11,270 bases of DNA from Pseudomonadota bacterium. Its GTDB lineage: Bacteria > Pseudomonadota > Gammaproteobacteria > Halothiobacillales > Halothiobacillaceae. A program made the position numbers and the translations under genes. How positions within the stretch are numbered: the stretch's first letter is position 1; every line of letters begins with the position of its first letter. The DNA lies in NCBI GenBank assembly GCA_021795795.1, contig JAJYPA010000239.1:1-11270 (forward strand), read 5' to 3'. Positions 1-6,841 of the stretch are shown here, in pieces. The notes beneath the pieces are model-generated. The model was not told where the DNA came from and made no database searches. It saw only the letters and a program-made list of their open reading frames with translations.

Positions 1-79
1 CGGATCCTAGTGCACCACCCAAGCGGCGACCTACGCGCCGTTCCTCTACAGCATCACTTCCACAAAAAGGGCATTCCAT
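1..79 (-). CDS. Zinc-ribbon small protein, 5' part only (cut by window edge)
   Basis: The minus strand opens with ATG at 79-77 and stays open to the window edge. The first 26 residues begin MECPFCGSDAVEERR and end in a glycine-rich stretch, RRLGGALGS. The CPFCG motif is half of a zinc ribbon; the second Cys pair would lie beyond the edge. A strong ribosome binding site, GGAGG, sits 5 nt before the ATG. The gene follows the 463-aa gene on the same strand after about 105 bp, so the two may be co-transcribed. A zinc ribbon followed by a Gly-rich, possibly membrane-inserting stretch is seen in many small hypothetical proteins. The function is unknown and the rest of the gene is needed. Confidence 0.6.
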   Translation of the reverse strand, partial: MECPFCGSDAVEERRVGRRLGGALGS

Positions 80-184
80 AGCTACCTCCACGATGAGCAA
101 GCCATCCAAAGGGGATGGGCCATCGTAGTGATATATGATTAAAAACTTTTTCGTGTAAACGACCGACCATCTATCCTTAGAAAC

Positions 185-1576
185 TCATAAGTCGCTCTTG
201 CTTGATCTCAACCTAGTACCACCGTAGACATGTCCAAAAAGACTTGGTCTGATGCGGAAATAGTAATCCGCACCTACAAGCCTCTTCAATTCACGGCTAA
301 TGGCGTGACGTTTCGGATCTTTGTATGACAACTTGTGCTTCGATAACATGACGATGGCGGGTTCTATTTTATATGCGAACAGATATCCGAAAGAAGAATC
401 ATGCACAACATGTTTCCAGATAGTCAGAAGCGTATCTTGGATTTCGGCTGTTTGATCACCATAACTCGTCTGCAGGTAGAGAAATAGATGTAACAAAGGG
501 CCTGAAAGGCTAGTATAGGTTATCTTACTACGATACCCAACTATCACGCAATTATAATATTTACACAATCTTAGGCGCCTGAAAAATTCATTAAATAAAT
601 CCTTGTAGTATTTTGTAGCCTGTGGATAAGGAATATATCCCCCCGAATTCTTTCCACCAATAATAACTTCTACAACAAGCATCTCAGGAAATGCGTACAG
701 CATTTGATCGTTAAAATCAGCAAGACTAGTTTTCTGCTTATTTACAGATCTTAGCCAATATTTTTCTTTCTTCTCGAGATCTGCCCTTTTTGCTCGGAAC
801 TTAAATATAAGCTTATTGAGCTCTGCACAGTCCCGTCTAGGCTCGCACGTATCAGCCGCGTTTTCCTGGTTCTTATCTCGATGGACTATCGATATTCCAT
901 ACGAATCGATACCTAGATCAGAAACTGGTAACAGAAAACAGCGAAACATTTCATCAATGAAGGGATGAAGCTCATGAGCCGGAAAAATTTCTTTCACCTC
1001 TTCTAGAAAAGCTGCACCAAAGCCTTCAAGAATTTTCTTGCCAGTCGAAGTGAAACAAGCCAATGTCGTTCCATGCTCTCCCGGAATGCAACCGTAGACA
1101 GGTTCATCTGAATTCAGTATATCTTTTGCCATCGAAACAAGATTGACGATTTTCCTAATAATTAAATGAAGTCTTGCATGAAGTACGGGTTTTGACTGCA
1201 TGGAAATAAAAATCATCTCTCTCCAGAAAGGAGCATCACTTCTCTTGGCCTTATTTATCTGGGTAACATTCGTGACGCCAGAGGACTTCTTCCATGAAAA
1301 TTTTAATTCACATTTTCCATGCGCTGAACAGCAGACGGTGGGAATATCCGCGATGATAAAGACCTTGTAGTTAAAAAACGACTCATGCTGCTCTTCGACC
1401 ATTTCTGTTCGCACCAGAGTAGCGCGTTTGGAGCAAATAGGGCATACCAACTCCTTTTCTGGGATGGACAGATGAAAAGTAAGCGCTTTGCGACCACGAT
1501 CCAGCCTTTCATCGAGCACCTGCCACTTGGCGTTAGATTCCAGAGCATCCAGGATCACTAAATATAGATCAACCAT
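185..1576 (-). CDS. Unknown 463-aa protein with ISL3-transposase-like zinc-binding N-terminus
   Basis: ATG at 1576 is preceded by AAGGTGGGG, a usable ribosome binding site. Residues 18-100 resemble the N-terminal domain of ISL3-family transposases: a basic 'RGRKALTFHL' strand, C45-x2-C48, an aromatic 'FFNYKVFI' strand, then C82/C83 and H86 in 'CCSAHGK' and a W at 95. The remaining 360 residues are not an ISL3 DDE domain that I can recognise. They contain a charged helix at about 255-285. From about 295 onward comes an alternating strand/helix pattern, with 'MLVVEVIIGG', a helix at 322-338 rich in F/R, 'YNCVIVGYR' and 'LLHLFLYL' (H363). This order loosely recalls Rep-like or inovirus Gp2 (YagK/YfjJ) proteins, in which an HxH strand follows, but only one His is present here. 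That comparison is inference. By eye the gene is more AT-rich than the right-hand module, which suggests transfer. It could be a regulator, a derived replication protein or a domesticated transposon protein. Confidence 0.75.
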   Translation of the reverse strand: MVDLYLVILDALESNAKWQVLDERLDRGRKALTFHLSIPEKELVCPICSKRATLVRTEMVEEQHESFFNYKVFIIADIPTVCCSAHGKCELKFSWKKSSGVTNVTQINKAKRSDAPFWREMIFISMQSKPVLHARLHLIIRKIVNLVSMAKDILNSDEPVYGCIPGEHGTTLACFTSTGKKILEGFGAAFLEEVKEIFPAHELHPFIDEMFRCFLLPVSDLGIDSYGISIVHRDKNQENAADTCEPRRDCAELNKLIFKFRAKRADLEKKEKYWLRSVNKQKTSLADFNDQMLYAFPEMLVVEVIIGGKNSGGYIPYPQATKYYKDLFNEFFRRLRLCKYYNCVIVGYRSKITYTSLSGPLLHLFLYLQTSYGDQTAEIQDTLLTIWKHVVHDSSFGYLFAYKIEPAIVMLSKHKLSYKDPKRHAISRELKRLVGADYYFRIRPSLFGHVYGGTRLRSSKSDL

Positions 1577-2123
1577 ATCCCCACCTTAAACTAACCGCAA
1601 CCGGCAAAGCATAGCCCAGCAAAATCAGCGCGGGTCTCTACGGCACGTAGGCCTAACATATAAGTTCTCCTCGTTCATACAATGGTTCTCCATAGCCTAT
1701 GTCCGCCAGAATCGCCCATGCCCCTCCTGATCCGTATATGGGTTACGTTCCATACTCTGGACATCATTGCCCGTATCATGCTCGCGATTTTTTATCGACG
1801 GCCCCCCTTTCTATGGGGAACCGTCTGCCGCCATTACGAAGGCAGCTTTAATGCGAGTCAGAGGATTGGTGCGTACATAAAATTTTCCAGCCTAATGCAA
1901 CCCTGAAATATCTGCATTAGGTGGATGAAAAGCTAGCATTGTTACGATCGATATGCAAATCTGCTTAAGCTTGGATCGGTTGTCGCCTACCACAGTCGCT
2001 TCCTCGCTCGCCACTCTCTAAATGGTGACTTCCTAAATAAGTGAGTTTGCTAGTTTGCTGTCTGAATAGGAGCTATACCGTGATTGCCTGGCATAATGCG
2101 CCCTGTATCGATTCACCCAATAG
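1577..2123. other. 547-bp intergenic stretch, no gene recognised
   Basis: This gap separates the divergently oriented 463-aa gene and the IS1380 remnant. It holds a 74-codon open frame on the plus strand (1682-1906) and a 36-codon stop-to-stop frame on the minus strand around 1700-1815. Neither has a convincing ribosome binding site or a recognisable family, and I do not call either. The stretch probably contains the promoter of the minus-strand gene and decayed insertion-sequence flank. I found no long repeat or RNA gene. Confidence 0.4.
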
Positions 2124-2687
2124 GTGCACACGGAGCCCACGAAATTTATACTCGAACAAAGCTGCAGACTGCTTACCTCCCTGGCGGGATTAACCCTGGT
2201 TGGTCAGGCCCTGCATCGCTTCGCACAACTGCCACAGCTGATTGATCCGTCCTTGCCCGTACGCTGGTGCATTCCCAAAAGCGACATTTTCAAGGCCATT
2301 GTAGGCCTGCCTTGCCAGGGCAAGAGCGTTTTTACTGCCATCGAACTATTCCGTCAGGACGTATTTTTCGCCCGCGCCCTGGGGGTGCGCGGGTTGCCCT
2401 CAAGTGCCACCTTGCGGCAGCACCTGGACCGCCATGCCGAGGCCTTTCTGCCGAGAGTGGACACGGCGCTGACGCGGCTGGTGCAGAAGACTCGGGTGCC
2501 GATAACCTCCTTGGCCTGTAGCTATGTGCCCCTGGATCTGGATGTCTTCACCCTCGACAACTCCAACACCCGGAAGAAAAGAGTCGGCCGGACCTTCGCG
2601 GGCTTCGTCGGCCCCCCCATTGCCGCTTACCTATGGCAGGAGGGTTGCGGCGCCAGAAGGAGATCATGGATTGAAGTGCGATGTTAG
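2124..2687 (+). pseudogene. IS1380-family transposase, truncated after N-terminal third
   Basis: The translation (187 codons from GTG 2124) matches the usual N-terminus of IS1380-family DDE transposases. Visible matches are 'LTLVGQALHRFAQLPQLID', 'KSDIFKAIVGLPCQGKSVF', 'AIELFRQDVFFARALGV', 'LPSSATLRQHLD', 'YVPLDLDVFTLDNS' (about 134-147, holding the first catalytic Asp) and 'PIAAYL'. Intact members are roughly 430-480 residues, so about 60% is missing. Similarity ends near 2640, where 'WQEGC' is followed by a non-family tail and a stop. The two later acidic catalytic residues are therefore absent and the protein cannot be an active transposase. By eye the coding sequence is much richer in GC than the neighbouring left-region genes, consistent with an independent insertion. 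Confidence 0.85.
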
Positions 2688-2851
2688 CACTGCCCAAATT
2701 TTCTGAGCCCTCCCGCCATCAACAGGGGTTGGCAAGAGGACAGCTTGTCCAATCATGGAGGTGACCCCATGCTTTTATGCACAATACGTCATATATTACA
2801 GGTTGTTATAATATATTGTCCCCTAACACGATCGTTCATGTTATGTGTCGC

Positions 2852-2880
2852 TTGACGCTACAGCGCATTTATCCTATAAT
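2852..2880 (+). promoter_or_regulatory. Near-consensus sigma-70 promoter of the AlpA-like gene
   Basis: TTGACG at 2852-2857 and a perfect TATAAT at 2875-2880 are separated by exactly 17 bp. Transcription would start near 2887, about 29 nt before the ATG at 2916, leaving room only for the ribosome binding site. This is the strongest promoter visible in the window and its position fits the downstream gene exactly. With no obvious operator overlapping it, expression is expected to be high unless a repressor is present. Confidence 0.75.
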
Positions 2881-2915
2881 TCCCACATGGCAATCGAGCG
2901 ACAGAGGAGCAACCG

Positions 2916-3389
2916 ATGAAATCCAAGCATTCACCATCCACACCACCTCGCCTTTCAGGGCGAATCTATTCAACTCAAGTTGCTACACCGACTCAGGAAG
3001 CGATGCGGCCAGATCGCAACCAGGAACGAAGTAATGACGTCAAACTAACACCAAACGGTTATGATCCCGCACTGTTACACGACTTGGAAACTCTGCTAAG
3101 AAGGCGTAACTCCCCGATACCTAGCAGCCATGAAACCTTGCTAACATGTTTTCTCACGATCTCCGAAGTTTGTTCCTTGCTTCGGTTTTCACGATCCACA
3201 TATTCCCGGCGAATCAAACCCACCAATCCCTGTTATGATAAAAGATTTCCAATTCCACACAGGCTACACGAAAATCAATCAGGACGGGGCCGTGTAGGCA
3301 TACTCGTTGCCGACTTTCTGGAATATGTCCAGCAAACTGACCCCCGGTTCCAGGGTGGTTGTACCACCCTGAAATTGCGCCAAACATAG
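2916..3389 (+). CDS. AlpA-like helix-turn-helix regulator with N-terminal extension
   Basis: ATG at 2916 follows GAGGAG at good spacing and the strong promoter above. Residues 79-140 fit the AlpA/excisionase-like winged helix-turn-helix: 'FLTISEVCSLLRFSRSTYSRR' (the HTH), then 'FPIPHRL' and 'RVGILVADFLEYVQQ', the usual 'FPxPxxL...VGWxxxDIxxWL' wing and last helix. AlpA family members are commonly 65-90 residues. This one is 157 because of a polar 78-residue N-terminal extension and a 17-residue tail ending over a hairpin at 3351-3371. AlpA-type proteins control integrase expression or act as excisionases in tRNA-integrated elements, and an integrase lies 2 kb downstream. The exact partner and target are inference. 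The tail may derive from the neighbouring IS remnant. Confidence 0.8.
   Translation: MKSKHSPSTPPRLSGRIYSTQVATPTQEAMRPDRNQERSNDVKLTPNGYDPALLHDLETLLRRRNSPIPSSHETLLTCFLTISEVCSLLRFSRSTYSRRIKPTNPCYDKRFPIPHRLHENQSGRGRVGILVADFLEYVQQTDPRFQGGCTTLKLRQT
3351..3371 (+). repeat. Perfect 9-bp hairpin at the 3' end of the AlpA-like gene
   Basis: Arms CAGGGTGGT and ACCACCCTG are separated by the 3-nt loop TGT, with the stop codon 16 bp further on. No T-run follows, so it is not a standard terminator. It lies exactly where IS3-family remnant similarity begins and could be part of an insertion-sequence end or an mRNA-stabilising structure. Confidence 0.6.
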
Positions 3390-3609
3390 GGCGGGGGCGG
3401 AACCGGTGAAACAGGAAGGTATATCTAGATTAACCCTGTACCATTGGGGCAAGCATGCAATGCCGAGTGGTGAAATCGGTGCGGTGACCAAGAAGACTGA
3501 AGATGATTACTACTCTAGCGAGCCTTAATTGGCAGCAGTGGGAGAAACAGCCCTGGTGTCAGAGGTGAAGATAATGGGATGCTCATTCTTATCGGCTATC
3601 ATTTTATAA
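3373..3609 (+). pseudogene. Decayed IS3-family transposase OrfA fragment
   Basis: Read in the frame starting at 3373, the stretch encodes 'GISRLTLYHWGKHA' (the end of a helix-turn-helix), then 'KKTEDDYYSSEP', a TAA stop at 3526-3528 and, in the same frame, 'LAAVGETALVSEVKI'. This order is that of a group of IS3-family OrfA proteins, where an HTH ending 'TLYxWR' is followed by 'KxPExWSxExKLAVVxETAxLSExE'. The in-frame stop falls exactly inside the conserved block, and there is no start codon, N-terminus or OrfB. The likeness is from memory of the family pattern; a BLASTX hit spanning the TAA would confirm it. It accounts for most of the gap between the AlpA-like gene and the 465-aa gene. Confidence 0.5.
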
Positions 3610-3723
3610 TATCTTATGCTCAAAAAATATTCACTATATGAGGCTGATTATTATTAAAAAAATTTGAATTGCAAGTAAACATAAATTTAAGTGAGTCACT
3701 TTCGATATATCAAGAGGTTAACT

Positions 3724-5121
3724 ATGTACTCGAATAATGATCGCGATAACTATCTTACGGTCGATCAATTCTTGTCTGAAACCGAATTGACCGAGGATGA
3801 GTTAATTCAGTATGCATCATCATTAAAGTTAACGCCGATGGCTAAAATCAGCAAAGGAACATTTCTTATGCGAGCACCATCGGTTCTTACTGACTGGATT
3901 TTCTCAGTAACGTCTGACAACGAGGACTGGTATGTAAACCAACCAAAGGCAGATGCGCGGAACGCTTATTTGAAAGGACTGGAATCAGCGTCAATATATG
4001 ATCAGATCGAAAACTCTTACTGGCGGGCTGATTTTGTTGAGGTAATCGATACTTATGCCTATATAGATACTCTTACTCTGGCACGAATCTTGTCAAGCGG
4101 GCAGGACCCTGATATTCGCAGTTTATGCATTCCAGATTTGGGCCGCATAATGGATCCGATCTCCTTCAGCAGAAACGTTCTAATACTGTTCATAGATATT
4201 GTTACTAAATCTGATATGCTAATTGCTCCCAACCTATTATTGGATAATAGATATAACCCGAATATATATAAAACCAATATTTATCCAGATTCATATTACT
4301 CTCTTATTTACAAGAGTGCACTAAGATTTCCACATGAGGCCACTGTAAGATTTATGGCAGAACATATTAACTCCCTAGCTATCACCATCAATAATGGCGC
4401 GTCTGATGATATAAATGATATTCTCAGCTATGATAGCGAGAATATTATTAAAAAAGCTAATGAACTTCTACTAAAGGTGGCCTCTAGTATTTTGCATTAT
4501 GCCAAATCTAGCGAAATAAATGACCATGAAAACAGTTCAACATTCAGTGGGTTTGAAAACGGAACTCAACACACTAAGGTTTTGGGTGACCTGCTTGAAT
4601 TTGCAAGCTATGCTGACCAGTGGATCCCAGCTTTCCCATCCCATCAAAAAATACTGATTTCACGTGACCAGCTTAGATTTCCTAAAGAAAGTGTAGAACC
4701 AGGGCTTCTATATCATAAGAGCAAGGGCGTCCTTCGTGATGATTTGACTTGGAATCTCAAGCGTCGCCAGAGAGCATACTATGAAAGTTGTCGCAATAAG
4801 CTTTTTGCTGCGAGCACCGTCGATGTTTACAATGAAATTGCAGATAAGCACGATAAACAGGTGGTCAAGCAGTATCTGGACCTCGTTATTGATAAGGCTA
4901 TGGAGAAGATGCAATCTAACGATGTTGGCTTGAGACTACTTTCGATGGTAGGCGGCGTCAAAAAAGTGAACGCGACTAATGAATACAAATTATACAATTT
5001 TATTAAATCCCTCGGTTCTGGGGAATGTGAGGCATCTCCAGAAATATTTACCGGGACCCGTTTGCCTAGCGAGGTTAGAAACGCAAGGAAATCAAAGCGC
5101 CTAGATAAAAACAAGTCTTGA
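3724..5121 (+). CDS. Unknown 465-aa AT-rich protein
   Basis: I chose ATG 3724 because AGAGG lies 6 nt upstream; a GTG at 3691 is also in frame but has no ribosome binding site. The protein starts 'MYSNNDRDNYLTVDQFLSE', and the first 55 residues look like a small helical, possibly DNA-binding, domain ('LTEDELIQYASSLKL'). The remainder is mostly helical and acidic, with a clear linker near 'NDHENSSTFSGFENGTQ'. There is a basic segment 'LTWNLKRRQRAYYESCRNK' and a lysine/arginine-rich tail, 'RNARKSKRLDKNKS'. I see no signal peptide, membrane segment, nucleotide-binding loop or metal motif. It is strongly AT-rich compared with the integrase next to it, which points to separate acquisition. It is a monocistronic cargo gene, convergent with the integrase. 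Accessory genes in this position are often defence or host-interaction functions, but nothing here shows that. Confidence 0.8.
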   Translation: MYSNNDRDNYLTVDQFLSETELTEDELIQYASSLKLTPMAKISKGTFLMRAPSVLTDWIFSVTSDNEDWYVNQPKADARNAYLKGLESASIYDQIENSYWRADFVEVIDTYAYIDTLTLARILSSGQDPDIRSLCIPDLGRIMDPISFSRNVLILFIDIVTKSDMLIAPNLLLDNRYNPNIYKTNIYPDSYYSLIYKSALRFPHEATVRFMAEHINSLAITINNGASDDINDILSYDSENIIKKANELLLKVASSILHYAKSSEINDHENSSTFSGFENGTQHTKVLGDLLEFASYADQWIPAFPSHQKILISRDQLRFPKESVEPGLLYHKSKGVLRDDLTWNLKRRQRAYYESCRNKLFAASTVDVYNEIADKHDKQVVKQYLDLVIDKAMEKMQSNDVGLRLLSMVGGVKKVNATNEYKLYNFIKSLGSGECEASPEIFTGTRLPSEVRNARKSKRLDKNKS

Positions 5122-5243
5122 TAAAATCTAATAATCTTATCGACCTGACACCATGGATTATAATTTTAATTTACCTTAGGAGTGCCGCAAATATTCGGGT
5201 AAATTTTGCAATCGTCTAATTGGCATCGTACTTCTTGAAGCCT

Positions 5244-6419
5244 TTATTCTACCAAGCTAATCAACTTTCTGGACCAAGCATCCAATGCCGCTTTCTTTTC
5301 AGGATCGTAGCTGTGTCGGTCATAGACCGCCGTAATACCGCCTTCAATGTGGTTTAGCACTTTTGATACCACAAGGCGGTTATGACCCAACATAGTCATG
5401 TGACTAGCTGCAGTCCGCCGCAAATCATGAGGGTGCGCGTCAGCTATCCCGAGCAGCTCAAGATTCTTTCGAAGTGCATGACTAAGCGCTGTTGGGCTCA
5501 TTGGTCGATCACCCCGAGGCGATGGAAATACGTAGGCACCAGTGGTTACAGCCTTCGCCTGATCAAGTATCGTCTGAGCTAGGCCCGATAATGGCACCCG
5601 GTGAGCCTTACCGTTTTTCGCGGTTTCAGATGGTATAGTCCAGACCTTATTTATCTGCTCCCAACGCATAGCGCAGACTTCACCCAATCGCTGTCCAGTT
5701 ACCAGCATGAAACGCAGTGCTTGGCGAGTTACATTGTCCATGTGGGCGCTATCCAGGCCACACCAGAAGGCCTTTATTTCTTCATCTGTTAGTACCCGGT
5801 CACGGCTTTGTTCTTTGCTTGGCGCAGCGATACCTGCCGCCGGGTTTATTGTGACTTCACCACGATCAAGCGCCCAGTTCATCATTTTCCGCACCACGGC
5901 CAATGTTCGATTTGCTGCTATCGGAGCACCCCTGGCCGCTACACTATCAAGCAGCCGGGCAATATCACGCCTAGTCAAGTCCTTTGCTTTCAGCGTTCCC
6001 AATGTGGGCACCACATCTCGCTGGAGAATTCTTTGATCTTCAGCCCAGCTCCGTTTCCGTGGTTTGGAATAGAGCTCAACAAAGGCGGATGCAAGATCCG
6101 CAACGGTCGGCGCTTTTTGTTGCTCAGCTTTCGCAGTAAGTGCGTTACTCGCGGGATCTTCACCAGACTCAATCTGTAAAACGGCTTCTGCAGCCTTAAC
6201 GCGCGCTCTGGACAGCGTGACTTCTGGATACTCGCCCAGAGTCAATCTTCGCAGTCGTCCATTGAACCTATACGTAAGGCTCCAAGATTTGCCACCCCTT
6301 GCCCCTACGCGCAGAAACAGGGAGCCGCGTCCGGAATAGCCTACATCTTGGATATCCACGCGGGCACCGGTTCCTTTAAGATTTCGTATTGCGGTGTCGG
6401 TAAGCACCTGCTTGTCCAT
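5244..6419 (-). CDS. int: P4-type tyrosine integrase
   Basis: The 391-residue protein has the full architecture of P4-like integrases. The N-terminal DUF4102-type arm-binding domain covers residues 1-90 ('LTDTAIRNLK', 'SLFLRVGARGGKSW', 'RRLTLGEYPEVTLSRAR'). The SAM-like core-binding domain is at about 103-200, and the catalytic domain runs from about 208. Catalytic residues are visible: R244 (TGQRLGEV), a Lys near 268-271, H331 and R334 (HPHDLRRT), H357 (LNHIEGG) and the nucleophile Y366 (TAVYDRHSY). Length is normal and nothing is broken. ATG 6419 is preceded by AAGGA. It reads away from a tRNA-Thr 3' fragment 180 bp upstream, the expected target. It catalyses site-specific integration and excision of the element lying to the left. 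A candidate promoter, repeats and a palindrome lie in its leader. Confidence 0.95.
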   Translation of the reverse strand: MDKQVLTDTAIRNLKGTGARVDIQDVGYSGRGSLFLRVGARGGKSWSLTYRFNGRLRRLTLGEYPEVTLSRARVKAAEAVLQIESGEDPASNALTAKAEQQKAPTVADLASAFVELYSKPRKRSWAEDQRILQRDVVPTLGTLKAKDLTRRDIARLLDSVAARGAPIAANRTLAVVRKMMNWALDRGEVTINPAAGIAAPSKEQSRDRVLTDEEIKAFWCGLDSAHMDNVTRQALRFMLVTGQRLGEVCAMRWEQINKVWTIPSETAKNGKAHRVPLSGLAQTILDQAKAVTTGAYVFPSPRGDRPMSPTALSHALRKNLELLGIADAHPHDLRRTAASHMTMLGHNRLVVSKVLNHIEGGITAVYDRHSYDPEKKAALDAWSRKLISLVE

Positions 6420-6432
6420 GGTGTAGGTTCCT

Positions 6433-6448
6433 TGCGCTGATCAGCGCA
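6433..6448. promoter_or_regulatory. Perfect 16-bp palindrome in the integrase leader
   Basis: TGCGCTGATCAGCGCA is a perfect palindrome 14 bp upstream of the integrase ATG, between the candidate promoter and the ribosome binding site. A protein bound here, or the hairpin formed in the mRNA, could limit integrase expression. The binding protein is unknown; the AlpA-like regulator or the integrase itself are candidates. Confidence 0.5.
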
Positions 6449-6453
6449 TCTTG

Positions 6454-6475
6454 GGGTAACTTCCTGGGTAACTTC
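6454..6475. repeat. Two direct repeats GGGTAACTTC, possible integrase arm sites
   Basis: GGGTAACTTC occurs at 6454-6463 and 6466-6475, a 12-bp period close to one helical turn. The pair lies between the integrase gene and the att core, where arm-type integrase or excisionase binding sites normally sit. The function is inferred from position. Confidence 0.5.
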
Positions 6476-6489
6476 TTAGCTGCGCTGCT

Positions 6490-6518
6490 ATGATAATTGC
6501 TGGCACAAGATGGGGCAA
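6490..6518 (-). promoter_or_regulatory. Candidate integrase promoter
   Basis: On the minus strand, TTGCCC (6518-6513) and TATCAT (6495-6490) are 17 bp apart, giving a leader of about 64 nt to the ATG at 6419. The leader contains the direct repeats and the palindrome. The -35 box matches consensus at four of six positions and the -10 box at five of six. Confidence 0.45.
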
Positions 6519-6600
6519 GGAATGCTTTCTTATCACTGTTTATAATAGGTAAATTTTATTGCGTGATATTACCTGACTCAAGATGAAGCACGACATTGTC

Positions 6601-6648
6601 CGATTTGTAATCAGTGGGTCGGGGGTTCGATTCCTCTCGCCAGCACCA
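6601..6648 (+). tRNA. tRNA-Thr(UGU) 3' fragment = att site of the integrated element
   Basis: The 48-nt stretch contains the anticodon loop TTTGTAA (anticodon TGT, Thr), the 3' anticodon strand TCAGT, the T arm with GGTTCGATTCC, the acceptor 3' strand CGCCAGC, discriminator A and an encoded CCA. The matching 5' half (acceptor GCTGGCG and a D arm) is absent upstream. The 5' anticodon strand is degraded to TCCGA, which mispairs at two of five positions. It is therefore not a functional gene but the copy of a tRNA 3' end left at the far side of an element inserted in tRNA-Thr. The integrase lies 180 bp to the left. The orientation implies that the element is to the left and the intact tRNA beyond the left window edge. 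Confidence 0.85.
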
Positions 6649-6656
6649 TATAAAAC

Positions 6657-6694
6657 AGGCACTTAGGACAGCTTCCTAGGTGCCTTTCCTTTTT
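6657..6694 (+). terminator. Rho-independent terminator after the tRNA-Thr fragment
   Basis: A 12-bp stem (AGGCACTTAGGA with TCCTAGGTGCCT, one G-U pair) closes the loop CAGCT and is followed by TTCCTTTTT. It sits 9 nt after the tRNA CCA end and is probably the native terminator of the tRNA-Thr gene. This supports placing the original chromosomal flank on the right of the att core. Confidence 0.85.
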
Positions 6695-6798
6695 CGTGTA
6701 AGCGCATTGTAAGCATTTGGGCTAAAACCGACCCCCTGTCTGGCAGAATCTTCCTCCCTCTGCACAGTCTCCCTCCTTTCTGGCCTATGCCTACTATC

Positions 6799-6826
6799 AG
6801 AATATTATTAAATAATAATATATTCT
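6799..6826. repeat. AT-rich imperfect dyad
   Basis: AGAATATTATT is mirrored by AATAATATATTCT across a short centre, with a two-base bulge. It is embedded in about 45 bp of almost pure A/T inside an otherwise GC-rich region and lies directly beside the GCGATTCT array. It could be an easily melted element of an origin or a transcription signal; this is inference from position. Confidence 0.5.
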
Positions 6827-6841
6827 TAAAATTACTTTATA

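Noticed and set aside
102..118. 6-bp hairpin CCATCC/GGATGG downstream of the 463-aa gene as a terminator
   Set aside because: The stem is short, no T-run follows, and the next gene on the same strand starts about 20 bp later.
1682..1906. 74-codon plus-strand frame in the left intergenic stretch
   Set aside because: No ribosome binding site, no recognisable domain, and unusual composition; more likely chance.
2769..2855. 28-codon ORF after GGAGGTGACCCC at 2758-2769
   Set aside because: It has a good ribosome binding site, but the peptide is unrecognisable and runs into the AlpA promoter; probably the leader of a lost insertion-sequence gene.
5382..6179. Several open frames antisense to the integrase
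   Set aside because: They are shadows of an intact, well-conserved integrase; none has a ribosome binding site with a plausible product.
6601..6648. Functional tRNA-Thr gene
   Set aside because: There is no D arm or 5' acceptor strand upstream, and the 5' anticodon strand mispairs at two positions.
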